Below, in pieces: positions 26,568 through 35,366 of a DNA stretch of 49,531 bases. The notes beneath the pieces were generated by a model. That model had not been told where the DNA came from. It saw nothing but the letters and a program-made list of their open reading frames with translations, and searched no databases. The DNA is taken from contig JAFUNJ010000005.1 of the NCBI GenBank assembly GCA_017482355.1, forward strand, positions 1 to 49,531, given 5' to 3'. Source of the DNA: Clostridia bacterium (lineage in GTDB: Bacteria > Bacillota > Clostridia > Oscillospirales > CAG-272). The number at the start of each line of letters is the position of its first letter. Positions within the stretch are counted from its first letter, which is position 1. Both the position numbers and the translations under genes were made by a program.

Positions 26568-28400
26568 TCATTTCCTAACATACGTCATCTTATAAAAGCT
26601 TGCCGACATTGGCGGGATATCGAAGGATGCAGACTGGAAGTGTCCGTCGAACGGAATATCATCTGTCCTTATCTTTTCGTTTCCTCCGCCCGTCGTGAAT
26701 ACCTGCTTAAGGATACACTTTTTCGGTATTCCGATGCGGTAACCGCGCCTTTCTACGGGGCAGAAATTGAATACGGCGATAAGCTCGTTTCCCTTTCTGT
26801 CTACACGGCGGAAGGAGAAGACACTGTTATCACGGTCGTCGACCTTGAGCCAGGAAAAGCCGTTCCAATCGTTATCGTTTTCCCAAAGCGGCGGATTATT
26901 TATGTAGAAATGATTGAGCGCTCGGACGAACCTCTGCATATCCGCGGGGCTCTCATAACCGAGCAAGAACCAGTCGAGCTCGCGTTTTTCGTCCCACTCA
27001 ATGAACTGCCCGAGCTCACCGCCCATAAAGAGGAGCTTTTTGCCCGGATGCGCCATCAGGTAGGAATACAGCACCTTGAGGGAGGCGAACTTCGTTCCGT
27101 AGTCTCCCGGCATACGTCCGATAAGCGAGAGCTTACCGTGTACGACCTCGTCGTGTGAGAACGGAAGAACGTGATTCTCCGAGAAGGCATAAGTGAGCGA
27201 GAAGGTTATCTTATCGTGGTCGAATTTTCTATATATCGGGTCTGCTGACATATAGTCGAGGGTATCGTGCATCCAGCCCATATTCCACTTGAAGCCGAAG
27301 CCGAGCCCTCCGTCGTAATCGGGCTTTGTTACAAGCGGGAACGACGTTGCCTCCTCCGCTATCATCATAACGGAAGGATTCGTTCTGTACGCCACCGCAT
27401 TCATATCGCGTATGAGGCGCACCGCGTCGTGATTGACCGAATCGTACGGCTTTCGCCAGCAGTCGGGATCGTTTGCGTAGTCCTTATATACCATATTCGT
27501 GACGGCGTCACAGCGGATGCCGTCAACGTGATATTCCTTTATCCAATATCTTATATTCGAGATAAGGAATGCTCTTACCTCGTTTCGCCCGAAGTCAAAC
27601 AGGCGCGTTCCCCATTCGGGATGCTCGCGACGGCTCGGGTCACGGTTTTCGTAGCAACAGCTGCCGTCGAACTCGTAAAGACCGCATTCGTCCTTCGGAA
27701 AATGTGCGCCGACCCAGTCGATTATGACCCCTATTCCCGCCTGATGCAGACGGTCAATGAGGTACATAAAGTCATGCGGCGTACCGTAACGCGAGGTCGG
27801 TGCGTAGTAGCCCGTAACCTGATAGCCCCACGATCCGTCAAACGGATGCTCCGCAACGGGAAGAAACTCAACGTGAGTATATCCCATATCAAGCAGGTAC
27901 GGAACGAGGTCGTCGGCGAGGGCGCGGTAAGAAAAGGGATTGCCGTCCTCGTATTTCCGCCACGAACCGAGGTGCATCTCGTATATATTTACGGGACTGT
28001 TGAGCGGATTCTTCCTTTTTGCCGCTCTCATATATTTTTCGTCGCCCCATTCGTATCCCGAGAGATCGAATATTCTCGACGCCGTTTCGGGGCGCGTGCA
28101 GGTATGGAAGCCGTAGGGGTCGGCTTTCATAACAAACGAGCCGTCGGGGCGCTCTATGTAATATTTATATTCGTCATATTGGCTTGCCTGAACGCGGCAT
28201 TCCCAAAAGCCGCCGAGGTTGTTCATCACGGGGGCATTTCTATCCCAGCAGTTAAAGCGTCCGACGACGCGAACGCTCCTCGCTTCGGGCGCCCAGACGC
28301 GGAATACGTAGGAATCCCCGTCACGGTGACAGCCGAGATACTCGTAAGCGCAGTCACAGTATCCGTCCCATATCGCTCTTTTGTATTCTTCGTGCGTCAA
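26568..28400 (-). CDS. glgB: 1,4-alpha-glucan branching enzyme
   Basis: It cuts alpha-1,4 chains and rejoins them through alpha-1,6 links, creating glycogen branches. The 610-residue protein has a short N-terminal CBM48-like domain (VFRVWAPEARSVRVVG) and the GH13 barrel with HLGSW, GIRCDAVTNM (Asp nucleophile, about 297), MIAEEATSFP (Glu, about 348) and PFSHDEVVHGK (Asp, about 412). It lacks the extra N-domain of the roughly 730-residue E. coli form. The start appears to be TTG at 28398-28400 with GGGGGAG 5 nt upstream, because no ATG or GTG fits better. It is the first gene of the glycogen operon, with its own consensus promoter. Confidence 0.95.
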   Translation of the reverse strand: MTHEEYKRAIWDGYCDCAYEYLGCHRDGDSYVFRVWAPEARSVRVVGRFNCWDRNAPVMNNLGGFWECRVQASQYDEYKYYIERPDGSFVMKADPYGFHTCTRPETASRIFDLSGYEWGDEKYMRAAKRKNPLNSPVNIYEMHLGSWRKYEDGNPFSYRALADDLVPYLLDMGYTHVEFLPVAEHPFDGSWGYQVTGYYAPTSRYGTPHDFMYLIDRLHQAGIGVIIDWVGAHFPKDECGLYEFDGSCCYENRDPSRREHPEWGTRLFDFGRNEVRAFLISNIRYWIKEYHVDGIRCDAVTNMVYKDYANDPDCWRKPYDSVNHDAVRLIRDMNAVAYRTNPSVMMIAEEATSFPLVTKPDYDGGLGFGFKWNMGWMHDTLDYMSADPIYRKFDHDKITFSLTYAFSENHVLPFSHDEVVHGKLSLIGRMPGDYGTKFASLKVLYSYLMAHPGKKLLFMGGELGQFIEWDEKRELDWFLLGYESPADMQRFVRALNHFYINNPPLWENDNDWNGFSWLKVDDRDNSVFSFRRVDRKGNELIAVFNFCPVERRGYRIGIPKKCILKQVFTTGGGNEKIRTDDIPFDGHFQSASFDIPPMSASFYKMTYVRK

Positions 28401-28432
28401 AATATCTCCCCCAATAGCGTTATTATGAATAA

Positions 28433-28461
28433 ATTATAACATATTCAAGGCAAAATGTCAA
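28433..28461 (-). promoter_or_regulatory. Glycogen operon promoter
   Basis: On the minus strand, TTGACA (28456-28461) and TATAAT (28433-28438) are exactly 17 nt apart, about 33 nt before the glgB start codon. Confidence 0.9.
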
Positions 28462-28521
28462 ACGAATTTAACGCAAATTACGCCAATATAAGCAAAAATA
28501 TACAAAATTCCGCTATTTTTC

Positions 28522-29475
28522 CTACTTTACAAGCAGCTCAAAGAGCATAAACACGAGCGGAATCGTTCCGCAGCTCATAATATGCGAGATAAGCGCCATT
28601 GATGAGCCAACCGAGGTATCGAGGTCGTACGCCTTCGGAACGACTATCGTATTAAGCCCGAGCGGCATTGCGACCGAGCAAATAATGCAGAGAGATATCT
28701 CCTTCGGTATCGGCAAAAAGATCAGCGGTATCATAAAGATCATCGGCATCACGATCAGGCGTATTACCGAGACAATGTAGACCGAGACCTTTGAAAACGC
28801 CTTACCGAGTCCCATTTCGGCAACCGTCATACCGGTAAGAAGCATCGCGACCGGTGACATACAGCTTCCGAGCGTATTGACCGAGTCAATAAGACATTTC
28901 GGCATATAATTTACCGCTCCGCTGATACCGAGTATCATACCGATGAGCATCGCAACGAACATTGGGTTTATCAGCTTGCGAAGCCGCGAAAGCATGCCGC
29001 TTTTTTCACCGCCGTGCGGCATGAGAAGGGACGGAACGCCCCAGACGTAGATCGCGATCCAAAGCGGAATAGTGAGTATCAGATAGGGCGCAGACACCTC
29101 GGGAAAAAGTGCGTTTACGACTGCGATACCCATAAATCCGAAGTTGGAAAAGGTAAGACCGTACGTATATATTTTTCTTGTGTACGAATCCTTTGCGCAA
29201 AGGCGGGAAAATATTATAGCAAGCGGTATGGACAATACAACGACCGCCGCTCCGCCAACCAAATACTGCCAGGACGCCGAAAGCTTCCCGACAGTGAAAT
29301 CGGTCATAAGCGTTCCCATAACGAGCGCAGGGATCAGCGCGTTATTTTCGAGCTTACTCAAAACCGACGGTGTATTGTCGGGGATCGCCTTTATCTTTTT
29401 CAGAATATAACCGAGGGCAATAAGCAGAAAGAGAAATGCCATCTGCCCAAGTGTTGTGGTAAAGACCTTCATCAT
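28522..29475 (-). CDS. AEC family transporter (second copy)
   Basis: Auxin-efflux-carrier-type membrane transporter of 317 residues with about ten hydrophobic helices, probably moving organic anions such as malate. It begins MMKVFTTTLGQMAFLFLLIA and contains NNALIPALVMGTL and SVAMPLGLNTIVVPKAYDLD, which is close to the neighbour VAMPLGLNSVVVPKAYGQD. It is clearly a tandem duplicate of the gene starting at 30432, 12 nt upstream. Substrate unknown. No terminator is obvious between its stop and the glgB promoter. Confidence 0.9.
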   Translation of the reverse strand: MMKVFTTTLGQMAFLFLLIALGYILKKIKAIPDNTPSVLSKLENNALIPALVMGTLMTDFTVGKLSASWQYLVGGAAVVVLSIPLAIIFSRLCAKDSYTRKIYTYGLTFSNFGFMGIAVVNALFPEVSAPYLILTIPLWIAIYVWGVPSLLMPHGGEKSGMLSRLRKLINPMFVAMLIGMILGISGAVNYMPKCLIDSVNTLGSCMSPVAMLLTGMTVAEMGLGKAFSKVSVYIVSVIRLIVMPMIFMIPLIFLPIPKEISLCIICSVAMPLGLNTIVVPKAYDLDTSVGSSMALISHIMSCGTIPLVFMLFELLVK

Positions 29476-29487
29476 TTTGCCTTTCGG

Positions 29488-30432
29488 TTATTTTACTAAG
29501 ATGTTGAACAGCATAAATACCAGCGGTATCGTCAGACACGCAAGCACGTGAGAGATAAGCGCCATTCCCGACGCCACCGTGCTGTCCTGTCCGTATGCCT
29601 TCGGAACGACTACGGAGTTCAAGCCAAGCGGCATTGCGACCACGCAGACCATGAGCAAAGCAACGTCGTGCGGTACGGGAAGAAGCATAAGCACCAGCAT
29701 AAATGCAAGAGGAAGAATAAGAAGTCTTATCGCGGTAAGAAGATAGACAGTACCCGTTCCGAGTGCCTTCTTAATATCTATCTCGGCAATCGTCATTCCC
29801 GTTATCAGCATCGCAACGGGAGACATACAGTCGCCGAGCGCCGCCGCCGATTCCGTTACGAACCTCGGCAACGGTATCGAGGCAAGACTAATTATCATGC
29901 CTATTATCATACAAACGAACATAGGGTTGACAAGCGATTTAAGACGCGAGCGAATGCTCGGCTTCGCCTCATGAGAGGGTATAAGCAGAGCGGGAAAGCC
30001 CCAGGAGTACATTACGATTGAAATAGGCGTTGTAAGAATGAGATAGTTCGCAAAAAGATCGGGGAACACGCCCTTCACGACTGCGTTGCCCATAAAGCCC
30101 TGGTTTGAAAAGCAGAGACCGTAGCTATATAGGTTTCTTACGTATTTGTCCTTGCTCAGTAGACGCGCAACGGTAAGTCCGACAGGTACTGCCACCGCCA
30201 CAACTGCCGCTCCGCCCAATAAGAACTGCCAAGAGACCGCAAGCTTCTCTGTCGAAAAGCCGATCGAAAAGGTATTGAACACAAGCGCAGGAATGAAAAG
30301 ATTGTTTTCAAGCTTACTGAGTACGATTGCAGTATTGTTCGGCACTGCGTTGACCTTTTTCAGAATAAAGCCGAGAACGATAAAGAAAAACAAGTAGCCC
30401 ATCTGGTTGAGCGTCGGAATAAAAACATTCAC
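29488..30432 (-). CDS. AEC family transporter (first copy)
   Basis: This 314-residue paralogue of the next gene has the same hydrophobic profile, opens MNVFIPTLNQMGYLFFFIVL and shares the IGMI and VAMPLGLNSVVVPKAYGQD segments. The start is GTG at 30430-30432 with GAAGG about 10 nt upstream. It lies 15 nt after dut, so it is probably in the U32-dut-AEC-AEC operon. Substrate unknown: known AEC members export auxin or carry malate/malonate. Two adjacent copies may form a heteromeric pair or have diverged in substrate. Confidence 0.9.
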   Translation of the reverse strand: MNVFIPTLNQMGYLFFFIVLGFILKKVNAVPNNTAIVLSKLENNLFIPALVFNTFSIGFSTEKLAVSWQFLLGGAAVVAVAVPVGLTVARLLSKDKYVRNLYSYGLCFSNQGFMGNAVVKGVFPDLFANYLILTTPISIVMYSWGFPALLIPSHEAKPSIRSRLKSLVNPMFVCMIIGMIISLASIPLPRFVTESAAALGDCMSPVAMLITGMTIAEIDIKKALGTGTVYLLTAIRLLILPLAFMLVLMLLPVPHDVALLMVCVVAMPLGLNSVVVPKAYGQDSTVASGMALISHVLACLTIPLVFMLFNILVK

Positions 30433-30447
30433 CGAAAAAACACCTTC

Positions 30448-30888
30448 TTACTTGATTCCGGTAGAGCCGAAGCCACCCTCTCCGCGTTCCGTTTCGTCGA
30501 GCTCGTCGACGATCTCGTAATTCGGCTGAATAACAGGCATTATCATAAGCTGACCTATTCTGTCGCCGTTTTCGACGGTTTTGGGCTCCTTATCGTTATT
30601 GACCATAGCGAAGAATATTTCTCCGCGATAATCGCTGTCGATAACGCCGATGCCGTTAGCAAGGGCGAGTCCCTGCTTGAGAGCAAGGCCGCTTCTTGCG
30701 CAGACGATGGCAACGTAATCCTTGCTCGGAAGCGCGATCGCGATTCCCGTAGGTATCGGACGGCGCTCGCCAGGCTGAAGGGTTATCGGCTCGTCAAGCA
30801 GCGCATAGAGATCGCAAGCGGCGGCACCTGCCGTTCCGAGCGTCGGAACGCGTGCGCCCTCGCGCAGAATTTTAACCTTGATATTCAT
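30448..30888 (-). CDS. dut: dUTP diphosphatase
   Basis: It hydrolyses dUTP to dUMP and pyrophosphate, keeping uracil out of DNA and supplying dUMP for thymidylate synthesis. The 146-residue protein belongs to the trimeric family: motif 1 AGAAACDLYA, motif 2 ARSGLALK, motif 3 NGIGVIDSDYRGE (about 79-91), motif 4 DRIGQLMI and motif 5 RGEGGFGSTG at the C-terminus. All five are present. GAGGAA lies 6 nt before the ATG. It follows the U32 gene by 9 nt. Confidence 0.97.
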   Translation of the reverse strand: MNIKVKILREGARVPTLGTAGAAACDLYALLDEPITLQPGERRPIPTGIAIALPSKDYVAIVCARSGLALKQGLALANGIGVIDSDYRGEIFFAMVNNDKEPKTVENGDRIGQLMIMPVIQPNYEIVDELDETERGEGGFGSTGIK

Positions 30889-30897
30889 ATATTTTCC

Positions 30898-32613
30898 TCA
30901 CTTTATGCGTTTTATCGCCTCGCGCTCCTTCGGCGGAAGCTTATGCGTATATGCGTAGAGAGTTCTCATTACCTCGCCTCTGTCCTCGCCAGTGAAAAGA
31001 AGGTGTCTTTCCTCAATTCCGGATGCATCAAGGCGGTCAAGCTGGTCTGCCATATAGATATTCACGCTGTTATAAAGAACGTCCCTTCCCTCCTCGGGAT
31101 AAACGGGGAACGATGCACCTCTGTTATCGCGGAGAACCTTTTTCTCGACGGGCTTATGAAGCGTCATAAGCGGAAGCCGTCCGTAGACTATCGCGCCCTT
31201 TCTTATTCCCTCGGGGAGAACTATATCTCTTATCTGCGGAAGGATAAGCTCCGCCGAAAGAATGACGCTGTTAAGGTTGCCGTTCTTTACCCAAAAGTCG
31301 GCGGAGTAGTTATTAAAGACGTTAAGACGGTGGCTTCCGTGCGCGGCAAGTCCAAACTCACGCGCAAGCTCAAGCTGACCGATATTGTGAATAAGCACGT
31401 GCTTTGCGCCGTATTTGACCGCATTTTCGAGCTGACGCTTGACAGTGTCAAGCTCGCTGTCGAGAATTACGGGCGAAAGTGACACGCCGTTTGACACGCT
31501 TCTGTATTTAGACAGCGGCAGATACGTTATATCGAGATCGTGGCTTTCGGGAATCTGTCCCGCTTCTCTGAAGGATGCGGTATAGACCGCCTTCTCCGTT
31601 CTCCTCTTCTGCGGAAAATCAAGCTTTGACGGGATCTCTTGCGCTTTCCTTACGCTTTCCTCGACGGTCTTTATCGAGCCGCCTCTGAAGCTACCCTCGT
31701 TTCTCGTTTTCGCAATATCGTTTTCGGTACGGATACCGAGCATGTTTTTGCCGATATTACCCGTATAGTAGCCGTCGGTAAAGCCGCTTCGCGAGAACAG
31801 ACGCTGAAGCTCGTTTATCTCGTCGCGAGTTGCGTTTCTACCCTCGTCAAGCAGTCGGCGGTATATCTTAGTCACGCCGTAAACGTAAGACGGGCTCTTC
31901 ATTCTGCCCTCGATTTTGAAGGAGCTGACACCTGCTTCGCTCAGCTCTACTATGTGAGAAGCAAGGCACATATCCTTCATCGAGAGAGGGTATTCCCTAT
32001 TATAGCTCATACGGCAGGGTTGAGCGCACTGTCCGCGGTTTCCGCTCCGTCCGCCGAGCATCGCGCTCATCAGACACTGTCCCGAAACGCTTACGCATAT
32101 CGCGCCGTGAATAAACATTTCGATTTCGGCACGGGACTTACAAAGCGTTCTGATATTTTCAATATCCATTTCCCTTGCGCCCACGACACGGTTAAAGCCG
32201 AGGTCGTATAGTTTCTCAGCACCTGCAAGATTATGAACGGTCGCCTGAGTTGATGCGTGAAGCTCAAAATCGGGAATATGCTTTTTAATAAGCGAGCAAA
32301 GACCCATATCGGCGGTGATAAGCGCATCAACTCCGCTTTCGTAAAGGAAAGCCGCATGATCAAGCGCGCTTTTCAGCTCGCGGTCGTATATTTGAGTGTT
32401 GAGGGTAACGTACGCCTTGACCCCGTTTTCGTGACAATATCCGACTGCCGAACGAATATCGGCACGATCGAAGTTCTTTGCGTTCATTCTTGCATTGAAC
32501 ACCGTTCCGCCGAAATATACCGCGTCAGCCCCGCCCTCCACCGCAGCAGTTAAGGCGTCAAGCGAGCCGCAGGGAGACAGAAGCTCGGGGAGCGTCTTTT
32601 TTGTTTTTTCCAT
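30898..32613 (-). CDS. U32 family peptidase / RNA hydroxylation protein
   Basis: A 571-residue U32 protein. The N-terminal TIM-barrel-like part begins ELLSPCGSLDALTAAVEGGADAVY, and the family signature MFIHGAICVSVSGQC lies at about 168-182, followed by RGQCAQPCR cysteines. Members were first called collagenases, but several characterised ones (TrhP, RlhA) are needed for hydroxylation of tRNA uridine or 23S rRNA cytidine. An RNA-modification role is therefore more likely than proteolysis. Length and domains fit the longer group with a C-terminal extension. AAAGGAA precedes the ATG. It is first in the operon with dut. Its upstream region is one copy of a duplicated leader. Confidence 0.9.
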   Translation of the reverse strand: MEKTKKTLPELLSPCGSLDALTAAVEGGADAVYFGGTVFNARMNAKNFDRADIRSAVGYCHENGVKAYVTLNTQIYDRELKSALDHAAFLYESGVDALITADMGLCSLIKKHIPDFELHASTQATVHNLAGAEKLYDLGFNRVVGAREMDIENIRTLCKSRAEIEMFIHGAICVSVSGQCLMSAMLGGRSGNRGQCAQPCRMSYNREYPLSMKDMCLASHIVELSEAGVSSFKIEGRMKSPSYVYGVTKIYRRLLDEGRNATRDEINELQRLFSRSGFTDGYYTGNIGKNMLGIRTENDIAKTRNEGSFRGGSIKTVEESVRKAQEIPSKLDFPQKRRTEKAVYTASFREAGQIPESHDLDITYLPLSKYRSVSNGVSLSPVILDSELDTVKRQLENAVKYGAKHVLIHNIGQLELAREFGLAAHGSHRLNVFNNYSADFWVKNGNLNSVILSAELILPQIRDIVLPEGIRKGAIVYGRLPLMTLHKPVEKKVLRDNRGASFPVYPEEGRDVLYNSVNIYMADQLDRLDASGIEERHLLFTGEDRGEVMRTLYAYTHKLPPKEREAIKRIK

Positions 32614-32618
32614 TTTCA

Positions 32619-32730
32619 GATTCCTTTATATTAAGCTCTTAAAAAACGTATATTTTGTTATATATATTATTATACTACTTATCTTACGATAATGGAATAG
32701 CAAAATGGAACAAAAAACGCAAAAAGATGC
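32619..32730. repeat. Degenerate copy of the nth leader
   Basis: This segment matches 33403-33515 over the GATTCCTTTATAT start, a shared block beginning TATACTACTTATCTT, and ATGGAACAAAAAAC, the first codons of nth. The minus-strand face holds TATAAT and may drive the U32 gene. The plus-strand reading frame that follows (32705-33001) soon loses nth similarity and is not a credible gene. Confidence 0.7.
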
Positions 32731-32794
32731 TAAAAATATTAAAATAATGACGAAAAACGGCTCAAAAAGACGGTTAGCCGAATTTTCACAGATA

Positions 32795-32826
32795 AAAAGA
32801 ACGCAGGAACATCCTGCGTTCTTTCT
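32795..32826 (-). terminator. Terminator of the ygjV-like gene
   Basis: AAAGAACGCAGGA / TCCTGCGTTCTTT with an ACA loop is nearly symmetrical. On the minus strand it is followed by TTTTTATC directly after the ygjV stop. Confidence 0.92.
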
Positions 32827-32827
32827 G

Positions 32828-33358
32828 TTACGCTTTTTGTTTTTCGTTTGGCTTTTCCCTGTAACGGAAAATACTGATAGCGGTAGATACTATCGAACAA
32901 GAATCGCTTATAATGCCACCGATAGAAAAGACGATGATATTATATACGAGCGTCATCGGAAGAACGATCATAATACCCTTACGGATACTGTTCGGCTTTG
33001 AAAGGGAGAGAATAAAATTTCTCAAAACGCTGCTGACGATCTGAAGCGCCGAGTACCACGCCTCCCAGGTAATAAGACCCGCAACACACACGATAACGGA
33101 GAAAAATACAGAGAAGACTGTGCTCTTCTTTTTGCTCATATCCGAGTTGTAAAATACGATATTTCGGACGGTTGCCACCATATTGAGCGCCATGCCAACG
33201 TACGCGCCTATCAGCATATAGTGCAGGGCAAAGCATACGGTCGATGCTATATTGGCGATCATAATTCCGCGTCTTGACTTGATCTGATAGGTAACGATAC
33301 CTATAATGATCGCTACGATACCGATCACCTGACCGATTATATACAGTGCCTTATCCAT
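32828..33358 (-). CDS. YgjV-like small membrane protein
   Basis: The 176-residue protein has about five hydrophobic helices with short loops and conserved small motifs such as QIKSRRGIMIANIAS, LIGAYVGMALN and VRNIVF. This fits the YgjV (Imp-YgjV) inner membrane family, which has no established function. AAGGAG lies about 9 nt before the ATG. It sits alone on the minus strand between two copies of the nth leader and has its own terminator, so it appears to have been placed between the U32 gene and nth by a duplication or insertion. Confidence 0.8.
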   Translation of the reverse strand: MDKALYIIGQVIGIVAIIIGIVTYQIKSRRGIMIANIASTVCFALHYMLIGAYVGMALNMVATVRNIVFYNSDMSKKKSTVFSVFFSVIVCVAGLITWEAWYSALQIVSSVLRNFILSLSKPNSIRKGIMIVLPMTLVYNIIVFSIGGIISDSCSIVSTAISIFRYREKPNEKQKA

Positions 33359-33422
33359 TAATTATGCTCCTTGAATTCAAAAAACAATTACGTTTTTTGC
33401 CCGATTCCTTTATATAAAACTC

Positions 33423-33451
33423 TTGAAAAACACTCGCTTTTATTATATAAT
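33423..33451 (+). promoter_or_regulatory. nth promoter
   Basis: TTGAAA (33423-33428) and TATAAT (33446-33451), 17 nt apart, 39 nt upstream of the nth ATG. The degenerate copy near 32640 has lost the -35 element. Confidence 0.75.
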
Positions 33452-33490
33452 GTCATTATACTACTTATCTTGCGATAATGGAATAGCCAA

Positions 33491-34183
33491 ATGGAACAAA
33501 AAACCGAAAAAGACGAAAGAAAATCTAAAAGAATACCCAAAAAGCTGTTAGGTGAAACGGTTTCGCACATTCTTGCCGAGATCTATCCCGATGCCGAGTG
33601 CGCCCTCAACTATAAAGGCGACCCGTGGAAGCTTCTAGTCATGGCGCGGCTTTCGGCTCAATGCACCGATGCTAGGGTCAATCTCGTCTGTGAAGCACTT
33701 TTCGAAAAGCTCCCGACGATGGAAGCGATGGCGAATGCCGATATTTCCGTTATCGAGGAGCTTATCCGATCCTGCGGTCTCTATCATATGAAAGCGAAGG
33801 ACTTGAAGGAAATGTCTCGTCAGCTTATAGATGAGCACAGCGGACAGGTGCCGAGCGATATGGACGACCTGCTTTCGCTTTCGGGCGTCGGACGAAAGAT
33901 AGCAAATCTTATCAGAGGCGACCTCTATCACCTGCCCGCGATAGTCGCCGATACGCACTGCATAAGAATATGCGGACGGCTCGGGTTTTACCCTGAAAGC
34001 TTAAAGGATCCAGTTAAGGTCGAGCGTGAGCTTGTTAAGGTGATCAAGCCGAGCGAGCAGTCGGATTTTTGCCACAGGATCGTCCTTTTCGGACGTGAAA
34101 CCTGCTCAAGTAGAGCGCCGAAATGCGACGGCTGTCCGCTCAACAAGATATGTAAAAAATACGCAAAGGAACATAAAATATGA
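33491..34183 (+). CDS. nth: Endonuclease III
   Basis: A DNA glycosylase/AP lyase that removes oxidised pyrimidines in base-excision repair. The 230-residue protein shows the helix-hairpin-helix LSGVGRKIAN with the catalytic Lys (about 136), VADTH with the catalytic Asp (about 153), and a 4Fe-4S cluster loop with Cys205, 212, 215 and 221 in the standard C-x6-C-x2-C-x5-C spacing. The N-terminus has an extra Lys/Glu-rich stretch (EQKTEKDERKSKR). No clear ribosome binding site precedes the ATG, but no later start is suitable. It overlaps thiI by 4 nt. Confidence 0.95.
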   Translation: MEQKTEKDERKSKRIPKKLLGETVSHILAEIYPDAECALNYKGDPWKLLVMARLSAQCTDARVNLVCEALFEKLPTMEAMANADISVIEELIRSCGLYHMKAKDLKEMSRQLIDEHSGQVPSDMDDLLSLSGVGRKIANLIRGDLYHLPAIVADTHCIRICGRLGFYPESLKDPVKVERELVKVIKPSEQSDFCHRIVLFGRETCSSRAPKCDGCPLNKICKKYAKEHKI

Positions 34184-35364
34184 AGGAAGTACTACTCCTA
34201 AAATACGGCGAGCTCGCCCTCAAGGGGCTTAACCGCGGATATTTTGAAAAGCTGCTCAAGAGAGAGCTTGAAACTCGCCTGAAGCTCGCAGGAAGCTTCA
34301 AGGTCACTCTCGCGCAAAGCACCATATACGTTGAGCCGCAGGACGACGATTGCGATATCGACGAGGCGCTCCGCCTCTGCCGTAAGGTTTTCGGCATTAC
34401 GACCGTCGCACGCGCGGCGGTTGCGGAAAAGGATATTGAGGACATCAAGCGCGTTGCAAAGGAATATCTGCCTGCCTACCTGCGCGGTCACGCATCTTTC
34501 AAGGCGGACGCGCGCAGAAGCGATAAGAAATTCCCTCTCAAATCTCCCGAGATCTCGCGTCTCGTTGGCGGTGCAGTGCTTGAAGCGATGCCTTACTTGA
34601 AGGTCGATCTACATAACCCGTCCGTTATCGTCATGACCGAGATACGCGAGGAAAACGCCTACATTCACGCAGGAAGCTTCCCCGGTGCCGGCGGTATGCC
34701 GAACGGCTCGAACGGAAAGGGGCTATTGCTCCTTTCGGGCGGAATCGACTCCCCCGTTGCCGGCTTTATGATGGCAAAGCGCGGCGTTACCCTCGAAGCT
34801 GTCCATTTCGAAAGCTACCCCTACACCTCGGAGCAAGCGCGCGACAAGGTCATTCGCCTTGCCGAGATCGTCTCTGAATACTGCGGAAAGATAAAGATCC
34901 ACGTTATCTCCCTTACGCACATTCAGGAGGTCCTGCGCGACTCCGTCGACGAGGAATATTTTACTCTGCTTCTCCGCCGTTCTATGATGCGTTTGGCGGA
35001 GAGAGTAGCCGATCGGAACTACTGTCAGGCGCTCATTACGGGCGAGGCGGTCGGTCAGGTCGCGTCGCAGACGATGCAGGCGCTGACGGTCACCGACGCC
35101 GTCGTAAACCGTCCCGTTTTCCGTCCCTGCATCGGCATGGACAAGGAGGAGATCATCGCGATCTCGCGCCGAATCGAGACCTTTGAGACCTCGATACTCC
35201 CATTTGAGGACTGCTGTACGGTATTCACCCCCAAGCACCCCAAGACCCGTCCCGACATTGAAAAGGTAATTCTGCAGGAGCAGAAATACGATCACGAAGC
35301 ACTTGAAAATGAAGCGTTCGACTCGCTCTATACGGTCGAAGCAGACGCATACTCGGAGGTATAA
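34180..35364 (+). CDS. thiI: tRNA 4-thiouridine synthase / thiamine biosynthesis sulfurtransferase
   Basis: ThiI adenylates U8 of tRNA and transfers sulfur to make 4-thiouridine. In some bacteria it also serves thiazole formation. The 394-residue protein has an N-terminal ferredoxin-like/THUMP region (about 1-165) and a PP-loop LSGGIDSP at about 184-191. FEDCCTVF near residue 345 holds the cysteines of the C-terminal part. The rhodanese domain of the E. coli enzyme is absent, as is usual in Bacillota, where a dedicated cysteine desulfurase supplies sulfur. It overlaps nth by 4 nt, and the next gene starts 2 nt after its stop. Confidence 0.96.
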   Translation: MKEVLLLKYGELALKGLNRGYFEKLLKRELETRLKLAGSFKVTLAQSTIYVEPQDDDCDIDEALRLCRKVFGITTVARAAVAEKDIEDIKRVAKEYLPAYLRGHASFKADARRSDKKFPLKSPEISRLVGGAVLEAMPYLKVDLHNPSVIVMTEIREENAYIHAGSFPGAGGMPNGSNGKGLLLLSGGIDSPVAGFMMAKRGVTLEAVHFESYPYTSEQARDKVIRLAEIVSEYCGKIKIHVISLTHIQEVLRDSVDEEYFTLLLRRSMMRLAERVADRNYCQALITGEAVGQVASQTMQALTVTDAVVNRPVFRPCIGMDKEEIIAISRRIETFETSILPFEDCCTVFTPKHPKTRPDIEKVILQEQKYDHEALENEAFDSLYTVEADAYSEV

Positions 35365-35366
35365 TT

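Noticed and set aside
32705-33001. 98-codon plus-strand frame
   Set aside because: Its first about 12 codons resemble nth because of the duplicated leader. Beyond that it is antisense to the ygjV terminator and 3' end.
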